A stretch of DNA of 64,000 nt from Nitrosopumilus cobalaminigenes (lineage in GTDB: Archaea; Thermoproteota; Nitrososphaeria; Nitrososphaerales; Nitrosopumilaceae), in contig NZ_CP026993.1 of NCBI RefSeq assembly GCF_013407145.1, positions 682,001 to 746,000 on the forward strand, read 5' to 3'. A program made the position numbers and the translations under genes. Of this stretch, positions 18,112-26,022 are shown in pieces. How positions within the stretch are numbered: position 1 is the first letter of the stretch; each line of letters begins with the position of its first letter. The notes under the pieces are model-generated. The model worked only from the letters and a program-made list of their open reading frames with translations. It made no database searches and was not told the DNA's origin.

Positions 18112-18951
18112 TTGAAATACTGGATATTGTTTTGTTTTGTTGTGAGAACTTTATTCTATATTCTTCCATTGATAATTACATTAATTGCAAGTTCTGGCGG
18201 GGTGGCTTTTGCTGAATCCTTTGAAATAGTCATGCCTTCTGGAGCCTCTGATCCTGGAGCTCCGTTCTTTTGGAAAGAGAAATCTACTGGCGTCACTACC
18301 GGTGAAATTACTATATTCCCTAATGATTCGGTAATTTGGAAAAATGCTGATACTGCATTTCACACCATTACATCTGTTACACAATCAGGAGAAGTTGATG
18401 GTCTTTTTGATAGTGGTTTCATAAATGCTGGCGATTCATATGAAATGCAATTTTCTGAATTAGGTGATTTCTATTATTTTTGTAGTCTTCATCCTTGGAT
18501 GAGCGGAATTGTCCATGTAGTAAAAAATCCTGGCAGTGTCCAGTCTATTGATAATGTCGGTTCAGGATATAGTGAAGATGGTTTAGGTTTTGAAGTAAAA
18601 TACATCCTTGACACAAATTTGCAAAAAGCAGTTCATGTAAATCCTGATGACAGAAGTTTGACCTTTAGGGTATCTGGTGATACTGAAAATGAACAAATTA
18701 CTTTTGTTCTACCTTTTGAATTAATCGAAAATCCTAATGCTGTGTGGATTGATGGGGTAAAAACTCCATTTGAAATGTTGTCCACTTCTTCTGGAAGCCA
18801 ATTGATTATTCCTATGCCTCCACATTCTCAAGAAATTAAAATTATGGGAACAAAGGTAATTCCTGAATTTGGATTTTTGGCATTGAGTATTTTGAGTATC
18901 GGTCTTATCTCTACACTATTTTTAGCCCGCTCAAAACTGTCTATTTTCTAA
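18112..18951 (+). CDS. Plastocyanin-like copper protein with PEFG-CTERM anchor
   Basis: A 279-residue exported protein starting at TTG 18112. It has a signal peptide (residues 1-30, ending ASSGGVAFAES) and a cupredoxin domain with the type 1 ligands in VWKNADTAFHTIT and YYFCSLHPWM (His, Cys, His, Met). The C terminus VIPEFGFLALSILSIG, a hydrophobic helix and a basic tail, is the PEFG-CTERM sorting signal of this phylum. It is probably an electron carrier or copper protein held on the cell surface. Confidence 0.85.
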   Translation: MKYWILFCFVVRTLFYILPLIITLIASSGGVAFAESFEIVMPSGASDPGAPFFWKEKSTGVTTGEITIFPNDSVIWKNADTAFHTITSVTQSGEVDGLFDSGFINAGDSYEMQFSELGDFYYFCSLHPWMSGIVHVVKNPGSVQSIDNVGSGYSEDGLGFEVKYILDTNLQKAVHVNPDDRSLTFRVSGDTENEQITFVLPFELIENPNAVWIDGVKTPFEMLSTSSGSQLIIPMPPHSQEIKIMGTKVIPEFGFLALSILSIGLISTLFLARSKLSIF

Positions 18952-19033
18952 ACATCATCCATATTCTAGATCCTACAAAAATTCCCACTGCCGATATTAT
19001 CAATAATGGAACTATTATTTGTCCTTCTTCCAT
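18941..19033 (-). CDS. Tiny single-helix membrane protein (30 aa)
   Basis: An ATG frame coding for MEEGQ, one hydrophobic helix (IIVPLLIISAVGIFVGS) and a basic end (RIWMMFRK), giving an outside-acidic, inside-basic layout. It overlaps the 3' end of the copper-protein gene by 11 bp convergently. Same build and placement as 12158-12241 and 38927-39004. Confidence 0.42.
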   Translation of the reverse strand: MEEGQIIVPLLIISAVGIFVGSRIWMMFRK

Positions 19034-19126
19034 ATCTTATACTCGTTATTCTTTCTTCTAAACTCTTTTCTCACTCTGCCTATGATACATGATTTTCATA
19101 AATAAGAGAAACAAATCCGTATTTCA

Positions 19127-19546
19127 TTGAGCAAAAATTCTGAATCAAAATCTTACAAAGAACTAGAGAAAAAACTTGGTAGAGAATTAAAAAATGTCTC
19201 TGAGAAATTAATTAAAGAAAAACTAGACAAGAAAAAACTTGATTATGATACTGTGTCTCTAGTTCTGGAAGTTTTTAGAAAATCTAATTTTGAATGGAAG
19301 CCTGAGCATTTTGATACATTTGATTCTACTCCTGATACTTTTAGAGGAAAGACATTGCCTACCAATTATAGAGAATGTGTCATGTTGGGGATTAGATTAG
19401 GAACAATGCGCGGAAAAATTATTTTTAATTTACGTGGTAGCCAAATTACCGAAAAACAACGACAAGAAATTGATGATTTAACATGGAATTTAATTTGGTA
19501 TTCTTGGCAAGAGGCAAGAATTCTACATGATCGTAAAAATAATTAA
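19127..19546 (+). CDS. Conserved-looking hypothetical protein
   Basis: A 139-residue protein starting at TTG 19127. The N-terminal third is a highly charged helix (KELEKKLGRELKNVSEKLIK). The C-terminal part contains LPTNYRECVMLGIRLGTMRG and a Trp-rich LTWNLIWYSWQEARIL. No family recognised. Followed by 214 bp without a normal gene and then the convergent trp operon. Confidence 0.6.
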   Translation: MSKNSESKSYKELEKKLGRELKNVSEKLIKEKLDKKKLDYDTVSLVLEVFRKSNFEWKPEHFDTFDSTPDTFRGKTLPTNYRECVMLGIRLGTMRGKIIFNLRGSQITEKQRQEIDDLTWNLIWYSWQEARILHDRKNN

Positions 19547-19680
19547 TAAAAATCTCGTAACAAAAATCTAATTCCTTGTCTTTAAACTTGTAAGATATTT
19601 TGCTTTTTTTCAAATGAATTTTAGAATTTTCAAACGTTGTTTTTTTATTTTTCTTATGGTATCATAATATGAGAACCTCT

Positions 19681-19745
19681 AGTTTGGCGGCCACTAACTG
19701 AAATTGAGTTCCCCTCCATGAAGTATGAATATTTGACCGCCAACT
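19681..19745. ncRNA. Hairpin RNA candidate beyond the trp operon
   Basis: AGTTTGGCGG (19681-19690) pairs with CCGCCAACT (19737-19745), a nine-pair stem with one bulge enclosing about 45 nt. It lies 16 nt after the trpA stop on the minus strand. The same interval holds a 21-codon minus-strand frame (19654-19719, starting MEGNSISVSGRQTRG). It could be a trailer structure of the trp mRNA, a small RNA on either strand, or a microprotein. Not resolved by sequence alone. Confidence 0.3.
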
Positions 19746-19760
19746 TAGACGATTATGTTG

Positions 19761-20561
19761 TTACAGAATAGTTTGTTTTTTCAGACTTTTTGTAAATGAT
19801 GCAATCTTTGATTCAAGTTGATTTTGAGGTGTTTTTTCGATCAGTTTCAAATATGCACTCCCAACAATTACTGCATCTGCCCCTGCTTTGATGTATTTTT
19901 TTACATCATCCGGTGTTGAGACGCCAAATCCTATTCCTATTGGAATTTTTCCTTTGGTTTGTTTTTTAACTTGCTTGATTGCATCTAATGTGTATTTTTT
20001 AATTCCTGATTTTACTCCAGTTGTTCCAAATACTGCAACAAGATACAAAAAGCCTGATGATGCCTTTGCAATTTTTTGAATTCTTATTTTACTGGTATTT
20101 GGAGAAATTAGAAATATTGTGTCTGCTTTGTTTTTTGCTGATTGGAGATATTCTTTTGATTCCTCAACTGACATGTCTGGAAGGATGAATCCGTCAATAC
20201 CTGCTTTTTTAGCCTCTGAAATGAATTTTGCGTATCCTTGATGGTATAGTATGTTGGTGTATGTCATTAGGATTAATGGAATGTCTGTTTCTTTTCTGAT
20301 CTTTTTTACAAGTGTGAAAAACTTTGCAATCTTGGTTCCCTTTTCTAGAGATATGGTACTTGCATTCTGAATTACAGGACCATCGGCAAGCGGGTCTGAA
20401 AATGGAAAACCTAATTCAATAATGTCTACTCCTCCTTTTACAAGACCTCTAACTGTGGATAATGTGGCTTTTTCATTTGGAAACCCTGCCATGATATATG
20501 AGATTAAGGCTTTTTGGTTTTTGGCCTCCAACTCTGCAAATTTTTCTTTAATTCTTGTCAT
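19761..20561 (-). CDS. trpA: Tryptophan synthase alpha chain
   Basis: A 266-residue TIM barrel. It has the catalytic segment [19 protein letters not shown], the Asp-bearing DGFILPDM and the phosphate loop [11 protein letters not shown] / [10 protein letters not shown]. It cleaves indole-glycerol phosphate and passes indole to TrpB. Last gene of the operon; overlaps trpB by 14 bp. Confidence 0.95.
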   Translation of the reverse strand: MTRIKEKFAELEAKNQKALISYIMAGFPNEKATLSTVRGLVKGGVDIIELGFPFSDPLADGPVIQNASTISLEKGTKIAKFFTLVKKIRKETDIPLILMTYTNILYHQGYAKFISEAKKAGIDGFILPDMSVEESKEYLQSAKNKADTIFLISPNTSKIRIQKIAKASSGFLYLVAVFGTTGVKSGIKKYTLDAIKQVKKQTKGKIPIGIGFGVSTPDDVKKYIKAGADAVIVGSAYLKLIEKTPQNQLESKIASFTKSLKKQTIL

Positions 20562-21738
20562 GTTTATTCAAATAATTTTGTACTTCTTCGATGTCTTTGT
20601 CTCCTCTTCCAGAAAGTGTAACAACAATTGATTCTGACTTTTTACTCTTTCTTGCAACTTTGATTGCTTCAGCAATTGCATGTGATGATTCTAAAGCTGG
20701 AATAATCCCTTCAGTTCTTGTTAGTGTCAGAAATGCATCAATTACTTCTGCATCTGTTGCCGCATGATATTTTACTCGTTTAGTGTCTTTATAGTAAGAA
20801 TGCTCAGGCCCTACTCCTGGATAATCTAATCCAGCTGAAATACTATGAGTTTCAGTAACTTGACCTTCTTTATCTTGTAATAGATATGTCATCATTCCGT
20901 GTAAAACTCCTTTACTTCCAGCTGATAGTGTAGCTGAATGCATTTTTGATTTTAATCCATGACCTGCAGCTTCAACTCCTATAATTTCTGAATTAGAATC
21001 TACTAGTGGATAGAATGTTCCAATTGCATTTGAACCTCCACCCACACATGCAATTACTGTGTCAGGTGTTTTGTTGTTAATTTTTTTCATTTGTGATTTT
21101 ATTTCATTACCGATAACACTTTGAAAGTCTCTAACCATTACAGGATATGGATGTGGTCCGACTGCTGATCCTAAAAGATAGTAAGTATTTTCAACATTCG
21201 TTATCCAGTCACGGATTGCCTCATTAATTGCATCTTTGAGTGTTTTTGAGCCTGATTTTACTGGATGAACTTCACACCCCAACATGTTCATTCGAAATAC
21301 GTTTTGTTTTTGTCTTATTGTATCTCTATAACCCATGTATACTTCAGCTTTCATTCCTAGTGCTGCACATGCCATAGCAGTTGCAACTCCGTGTTGTCCA
21401 GCACCTGTTTCTGCAATGATTCTTTTCTTGTTCATTTTTTTTGCAAGTAATGCTTGACCTAATGTATTGTTTATCTTGTGAGCTCCTCCGTGAAGTAGGT
21501 CTTCTCTTTTAAGGTAAATTTTTGCTCCTCCGATTTTCTCAGACAAATTTTTTGCATAGTACAACGGAGTTGGTCTACCTGCGTAAACTTTGAGATAGTA
21601 ATCTAGTTCTTTTTTGAATTTTTTGTCATTTTTGAATTTCAGATAATTCTCTTCTAATTCTTCAATTGCTGGAACTAGTGTCTCTGGAATGTATTTTCCT
21701 CCAAATTCTCCAAATCTGCCATTTTTAGGATATTTCAA
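20548..21738 (-). CDS. trpB: Tryptophan synthase beta chain
   Basis: A 396-residue PLP enzyme. The lysine Schiff base is in [18 protein letters not shown], the PLP phosphate is held by [10 protein letters not shown], and [12 protein letters not shown] is present. This is the TrpB1-type sequence expected to pair with TrpA. It condenses indole with serine. Overlaps trpC by four bases and trpA by 14. Confidence 0.96.
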   Translation of the reverse strand: MKYPKNGRFGEFGGKYIPETLVPAIEELEENYLKFKNDKKFKKELDYYLKVYAGRPTPLYYAKNLSEKIGGAKIYLKREDLLHGGAHKINNTLGQALLAKKMNKKRIIAETGAGQHGVATAMACAALGMKAEVYMGYRDTIRQKQNVFRMNMLGCEVHPVKSGSKTLKDAINEAIRDWITNVENTYYLLGSAVGPHPYPVMVRDFQSVIGNEIKSQMKKINNKTPDTVIACVGGGSNAIGTFYPLVDSNSEIIGVEAAGHGLKSKMHSATLSAGSKGVLHGMMTYLLQDKEGQVTETHSISAGLDYPGVGPEHSYYKDTKRVKYHAATDAEVIDAFLTLTRTEGIIPALESSHAIAEAIKVARKSKKSESIVVTLSGRGDKDIEEVQNYLNKHDKN

Positions 21739-22511
21739 TATGCATTCACCAATTTTTTTACTTGTTCTTCAATGTTGTCACTTTTCATTATGCTTGACCC
21801 TATCAAGAAAGCATCTGCTCCACATTTTTTTAGATATTGAATATCCTCAGATGTATTGATTCCACTCTCTGATAAAATAGGTCTTGATTTCTCTATTCCT
21901 GAAAGTATGGATTCTGTAGTTTTGATATCTATTTCCAAAGTGTCTAGATTTCTGTTATTAATCCCGATTAAATCAGCTTTTGTGTTTAGTGCATTTTCTA
22001 ATTCTTTTTTTGTATGAACTTCAAGTAAAATTTGCAATCCTTGTTTATGCCCATAATCTATGAATTCATCAATGTCTGAGAGGAATTTCTGATCAAATAA
22101 AGACTGAATCACTAACATGTAATCTGCTCCTATCTTCTTTGCAGCATCAATCTGAATTTTGTCTATCATGATATCTTTCATTAACATTGGTACATCTACT
22201 GCCTCCCTAACTTTCATGAAATATTCCGGTGAGCCCTGAAATAGGTGTGGTTGGGTCAATACTGATAATGCTTTTGAGCCTCCAGCAATCATTTGTTTTG
22301 CAATGCTTACAGGATCAGTCAATGTCTTGATTTTACCTAACGATGGTGATGCAAATTTTATCTCAGTTAGCAGTGTGGCATGTGGGTTTGCATTGATAAT
22401 TTGAATAAAGTCTTTACTTGATTTTTCCAAATTTGCGTCTATATCATAAACTCCATCATCAATTGCCATTTGAGAATTGTTCACTAGTTTTCGTAAAATA
22501 TTTTCAGCCAT
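21735..22511 (-). CDS. trpC: Indole-3-glycerol-phosphate synthase
   Basis: A 258-residue TIM barrel with [13 protein letters not shown] (catalytic Glu and Lys), [23 protein letters not shown] and [12 protein letters not shown]. It closes the indole ring in step four of tryptophan synthesis. It is not fused to TrpF. Overlaps trpD by eight bases and trpB by four. Confidence 0.95.
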   Translation of the reverse strand: MAENILRKLVNNSQMAIDDGVYDIDANLEKSSKDFIQIINANPHATLLTEIKFASPSLGKIKTLTDPVSIAKQMIAGGSKALSVLTQPHLFQGSPEYFMKVREAVDVPMLMKDIMIDKIQIDAAKKIGADYMLVIQSLFDQKFLSDIDEFIDYGHKQGLQILLEVHTKKELENALNTKADLIGINNRNLDTLEIDIKTTESILSGIEKSRPILSESGINTSEDIQYLKKCGADAFLIGSSIMKSDNIEEQVKKLVNAY

Positions 22512-23550
22512 CTTTAATCTCCTTTAATTTTGCAATGTCTCCAGTGTCTTGAACAAATTTTTCCAACAATGAAAATGCTTTGCCACTTTTTATTGTGTTT
22601 AATGCTAATTCTACAGCTTCCTCAAAGTTTTTCGAAATATTTGCAACAATTAATCCTCCAGCTGCATTTAGTGCTGTAGTTTCAATCATTGCTTGATTTG
22701 CGGTGTTGTTTAATACATTGACAAACGACTTGACAGCATCTTCTTTTGAATTGATTTGAATATCTTGTAATGATGATTTGTGTAATCCTACGATTTCAGG
22801 ATCAATTGCATTCATCAATACTTTGTCATTTTTCAACATACAAACTCGATTAACTGAACTGGTAGAGAATTCATCCATTCCGTCATCCGAACGAACTGTC
22901 ATGATGTTTTCAGCTCCCTTTCTCTTTAGAAGTAATGGGAGTCTATCTAGATACTCTGTAGAGAATACGCCTACTAGTTGATTTTTCACTCCTGCAGGAT
23001 TTGAAAGTGGTCCTAGAAGATTAAATGCCGTTCTTTTTCCTAATTGTTTTCTTGCTACAGATACATGCTTCATTGCTGGATGAAATTTTTGTGCAAACAT
23101 GAAACAAATATTGTGTTTTTGTAAAATATCTGCAATTTTCTCTGGTTCTATATTCAAATCATATCCAAAATATTCAAAAATATCTGCACTTCCAGAAACT
23201 CCTGAACTAGAACGATTACCGTGTTTTGCTACTATCCCGCCTGCAGCAGCTACGACAAATGAGGCTGTAGTGGATATGTTGAATGTTTGGAGTTTATCTC
23301 CGCCTGTACCACACATGTCTATGACTGGGCCTTGATTTGTTGTATCCACCTTTAATGAAAATTCCTGCATTTTATCAAGCATTCCTAATAATTCATCATC
23401 TGTCTCTCCTTTTTCTGCCAGTAGTGATAAAAAATCGGCATTCTGTATATCATTAGTTTTACCCGATAATACATCTGTCATCACTTGATTCATTTCGTCA
23501 TATGTGAGGTCTGTCTTTTCTTGTAATTTTGAAATTAATTCTGAAATCAT
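22504..23550 (-). CDS. trpD: Anthranilate phosphoribosyltransferase
   Basis: A 348-residue enzyme with the PRPP-binding DMCGTGGDKLQTFNIST motif, AKHGNRSSSG and GVFSTEYLDRLP. It adds the phosphoribosyl group to anthranilate. The next step (TrpF) is not encoded in this operon. Overlaps trpG by four bases and trpC by eight. Confidence 0.95.
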   Translation of the reverse strand: MISELISKLQEKTDLTYDEMNQVMTDVLSGKTNDIQNADFLSLLAEKGETDDELLGMLDKMQEFSLKVDTTNQGPVIDMCGTGGDKLQTFNISTTASFVVAAAGGIVAKHGNRSSSGVSGSADIFEYFGYDLNIEPEKIADILQKHNICFMFAQKFHPAMKHVSVARKQLGKRTAFNLLGPLSNPAGVKNQLVGVFSTEYLDRLPLLLKRKGAENIMTVRSDDGMDEFSTSSVNRVCMLKNDKVLMNAIDPEIVGLHKSSLQDIQINSKEDAVKSFVNVLNNTANQAMIETTALNAAGGLIVANISKNFEEAVELALNTIKSGKAFSLLEKFVQDTGDIAKLKEIKDG

Positions 23551-24143
23551 TTTTTTCTATCCTTTACTTGTTTGATAAAATTTCCAAGAATAATTTTTCC
23601 ATCTTCAGTCATGATTGACTCTGGATGAAATTGCACTCCTTGAATAAGATATTCTTTATGTTGGATTGCCATTACTTCTCCATCATCTGATGCTGTTGCA
23701 GTTACCTCTAACACATCGGGAATTATTGTTTTATCTCCTACCAGACTATGGTATCTAGTAGCTTTGAATGGATTTTTTACATCAGAAAATAATTTTGAAT
23801 TATTGTGATCAACTGGACTTGTTTTCCCATGTCTCACACATCCTGCATTAGTTACCTTACCTCCAAATGCATCAATTATTCCCTGATGTCCTAGACAGAC
23901 TCCGAGAATAGGTGTGGTTGGTCCAATGTCTTTGATAACTTCAGAACATACTCCAAAGTATTTTTTATCTTCTGGCGTTCCAGGTCCTGGAGAAATTATT
24001 ATTGCGTCATAATTTTTTTCTTTAATTTGTTGTAATGTAATTTTGTCATTTCTTATTACATCGCACTCTACTCCCAACTCTCCTAGATATTGCGCAATAT
24101 TGTATACGAATGAATCATAGTTGTCTATGATTAGAAAATTCAT
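23547..24143 (-). CDS. trpG: Anthranilate synthase glutaminase subunit
   Basis: A 198-residue class I glutamine amidotransferase. It has DNYDSFVYNIAQYLGELG, IIISPGPGTPED, the nucleophile in LGVCLGHQGI, and FHPESI with the catalytic His-Glu. It delivers ammonia to TrpE. Start and stop overlap neighbours by four bases each. Confidence 0.95.
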   Translation of the reverse strand: MNFLIIDNYDSFVYNIAQYLGELGVECDVIRNDKITLQQIKEKNYDAIIISPGPGTPEDKKYFGVCSEVIKDIGPTTPILGVCLGHQGIIDAFGGKVTNAGCVRHGKTSPVDHNNSKLFSDVKNPFKATRYHSLVGDKTIIPDVLEVTATASDDGEVMAIQHKEYLIQGVQFHPESIMTEDGKIILGNFIKQVKDRKK

Positions 24144-25489
24144 TTAGATGCCTCCTTTAATGCTTGTAGCATTGCCCCTGCTTTGTGCTCTGTCTCCTTG
24201 AATTCATTTTCTGCAATTGAATCTGACACAATTCCTGCACCTGATTGAACAAATCCTTTATTGTTTTCAATGAATATGCTTCTAATTGCTATTGCAAAAT
24301 CACAACATCCATTGTATGAGAAATATCCTACAGCCCCTGCATATGGGCCTCTTGCCTCTGTTTCCAGCCCATCAATTATCTCCATGGCTCTAACTTTGGG
24401 TGCTCCTGAAACAGTTCCAGCTGGAAATACTGCCTGAAATGCATCAAACATGTCATTTTCAGGAGCCAAATTACCTACTACGTGACTAACAATATGCTGA
24501 ACATGGCTAAATCTCTTGATTTCCATCAGGGATTCAGGATGTACACTTCCATATTTGCAGACTCGACCAATGTCATTTCTTCCCAAATCTACAAGCATTG
24601 TATGTTCTGCAAGTTCCTTTTCATCATGAATTAACTCCTCTGACAATGCCTTGTTTTTTTCTTCATCATCTGTAATTTTTCTAGTTCCTGCAATTGGAAA
24701 TGTCTCTACTTTATCATCTGTAATTCTAACTAACATCTCAGGGGATGCTCCGATTATTGTCTTGGTATCTTGTTTTAGATGATACATGTATGGTGATGGA
24801 TTTAGTTTTCTTAGTGTTTTGTATAATGTCAAATTATCTCCATCTGTATCAAAAGTAAACTTTCTAGATAATACCACTTGGAAAATATCTCCATCATGAA
24901 TGTATTTTTTTGCCTTGTTAACTATTTCAGAATATTTTGGTTCATCCATGTTTGGTGTTACTTCACCTGCATGAAATTCTCCAAATGCCCCGTCATCCAT
25001 CACAAATTTCTCAAACCTATTTTCATCATGATAAAAATAAAATAATTTTTCATGTATTTTGTCATATAGTATTCCGTCATCATAAATTCCAAATTCAATT
25101 AACGGCTGTGGTGAATCGTGTGAATCTTCTATGTTTTCAACTAGTCTAATTGCATCATAATTTACTACTCCTACTGCTCCTCCCAAGTATCTATAACTTT
25201 GATCGTCTGATTTTCCTAATAATTTTTTTAGTTCCTCAAATGGTTTTGTGGTTTGAATAGTTTGTGTTTCTCCGTTTTCAATAATTTCCACTTTGTCTGA
25301 ATATCCTTTGAGAATGATTTTTGGATCAAAACCCATTACCGATGTTTCAGCTAATACTTCTGGCCCTGTCAGTGATTCAAATAGAAATGAATGTGAATAA
25401 TTTCTTGAAATTTTATTATAAATTTGAAATTGATTTTCAGATAAATCTAGAGGTATTACTTTTGCTTGTGTTTTTCCAAAGGTGTCCAC
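24140..25489 (-). CDS. trpE: Anthranilate synthase component I
   Basis: A 449-residue chorismate-utilising enzyme. It has FPIAGTRKITDDEEKN, VDLGRNDIGRVCKYGSV, FPAGTVSGAPKVRAME and a C-terminal GAGIVSDS turn. First gene of the operon, starting at GTG 25489; TTTAAATA at 25516-25523 places transcription start near 25493. The N-terminal feedback site cannot be judged by eye, though the ETSVMGFDP segment lies in that region. Confidence 0.95.
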   Translation of the reverse strand: MDTFGKTQAKVIPLDLSENQFQIYNKISRNYSHSFLFESLTGPEVLAETSVMGFDPKIILKGYSDKVEIIENGETQTIQTTKPFEELKKLLGKSDDQSYRYLGGAVGVVNYDAIRLVENIEDSHDSPQPLIEFGIYDDGILYDKIHEKLFYFYHDENRFEKFVMDDGAFGEFHAGEVTPNMDEPKYSEIVNKAKKYIHDGDIFQVVLSRKFTFDTDGDNLTLYKTLRKLNPSPYMYHLKQDTKTIIGASPEMLVRITDDKVETFPIAGTRKITDDEEKNKALSEELIHDEKELAEHTMLVDLGRNDIGRVCKYGSVHPESLMEIKRFSHVQHIVSHVVGNLAPENDMFDAFQAVFPAGTVSGAPKVRAMEIIDGLETEARGPYAGAVGYFSYNGCCDFAIAIRSIFIENNKGFVQSGAGIVSDSIAENEFKETEHKAGAMLQALKEASK

Positions 25490-25589
25490 CCATAGACAAA
25501 TTTCTGGTGGTTTATTATTTAAAGTGATGAGATGTTTGTGATCTCTCTACTATTGTCTGAAATTATTGATTTCTTAGGCGTATAACCAT

Positions 25590-25606
25590 TACGGTATAGT
25601 ACGGTA
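25590..25606. promoter_or_regulatory. Tandem TACGGTA operator candidate between trpE and 25641
   Basis: TACGGTA occurs at 25590-25596 and again at 25600-25606, separated by TAG, and the second copy runs into GGTACC. The pair lies directly upstream of the TATA-like TATAGTCT (25611-25618) of the plus-strand zinc protein and about 100 bp upstream of trpE. Its position suits a repressor or activator site. The protein that binds is unknown. Confidence 0.35.
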
Positions 25607-25640
25607 CCTTTATAGTCTAGTAGATCGTATTACAATCATC

Positions 25641-25829
25641 ATGCAGGGGGCAAATCAGACAATCATACAGGATATGCAGATTCTAAAATCACATTCTGTT
25701 TCAACATCTGTTAGTAAGGTGGAGTGTTACGTTTGTGGAAAAGGATTGCAGGATGGTCATTCTATTACTGCTAAAACATTACCTAACGGCATAGTGCTAT
25801 TTTGTGATGTTCACTATTCATTACAGTAA
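25641..25829 (+). CDS. Small zinc-finger-like protein (62 aa)
   Basis: After about 28 residues of leader, the chain has VECYVCGKGLQDG and LFCDVHYSLQ, a CxxC...CxxH site. TATAGTCT at 25611-25618 is centred 26.5 nt before the ATG, so the mRNA is probably leaderless. Divergent from trpE. Function unknown; a regulator of trp would be inference from position. Confidence 0.65.
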   Translation: MQGANQTIIQDMQILKSHSVSTSVSKVECYVCGKGLQDGHSITAKTLPNGIVLFCDVHYSLQ

Positions 25830-25914
25830 TTCTTCGATCTAGCGTGCCATTTTGGAATTGCATTTTTAATGAAAATTCCATCATCATTATGTGCTTATGG
25901 TGTATTGTATAATC

Positions 25915-26022
25915 ATGGTACAATGCCCTCATTGTGAAATACAGTTATTGAGTAATGGTTTTCTAAACCGTCATGTAAGAACTATTCATGCTCCTGAAAA
26001 ACTTATTTCAAATTTACAATAA
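25915..26022 (+). CDS. Single C2H2 zinc-finger microprotein (35 aa)
   Basis: MVQCPHCEIQLLSNGFLNRH with a following VRTIHAP gives CxxC-x12-HxxxxH, a classical C2H2 finger spacing, in a 35-residue protein. The 3' end overlaps the stop of the convergent helicase by nine bases. Related single-finger proteins occur at 40518-40649 and in the integrated element. Confidence 0.6.
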   Translation: MVQCPHCEIQLLSNGFLNRHVRTIHAPEKLISNLQ

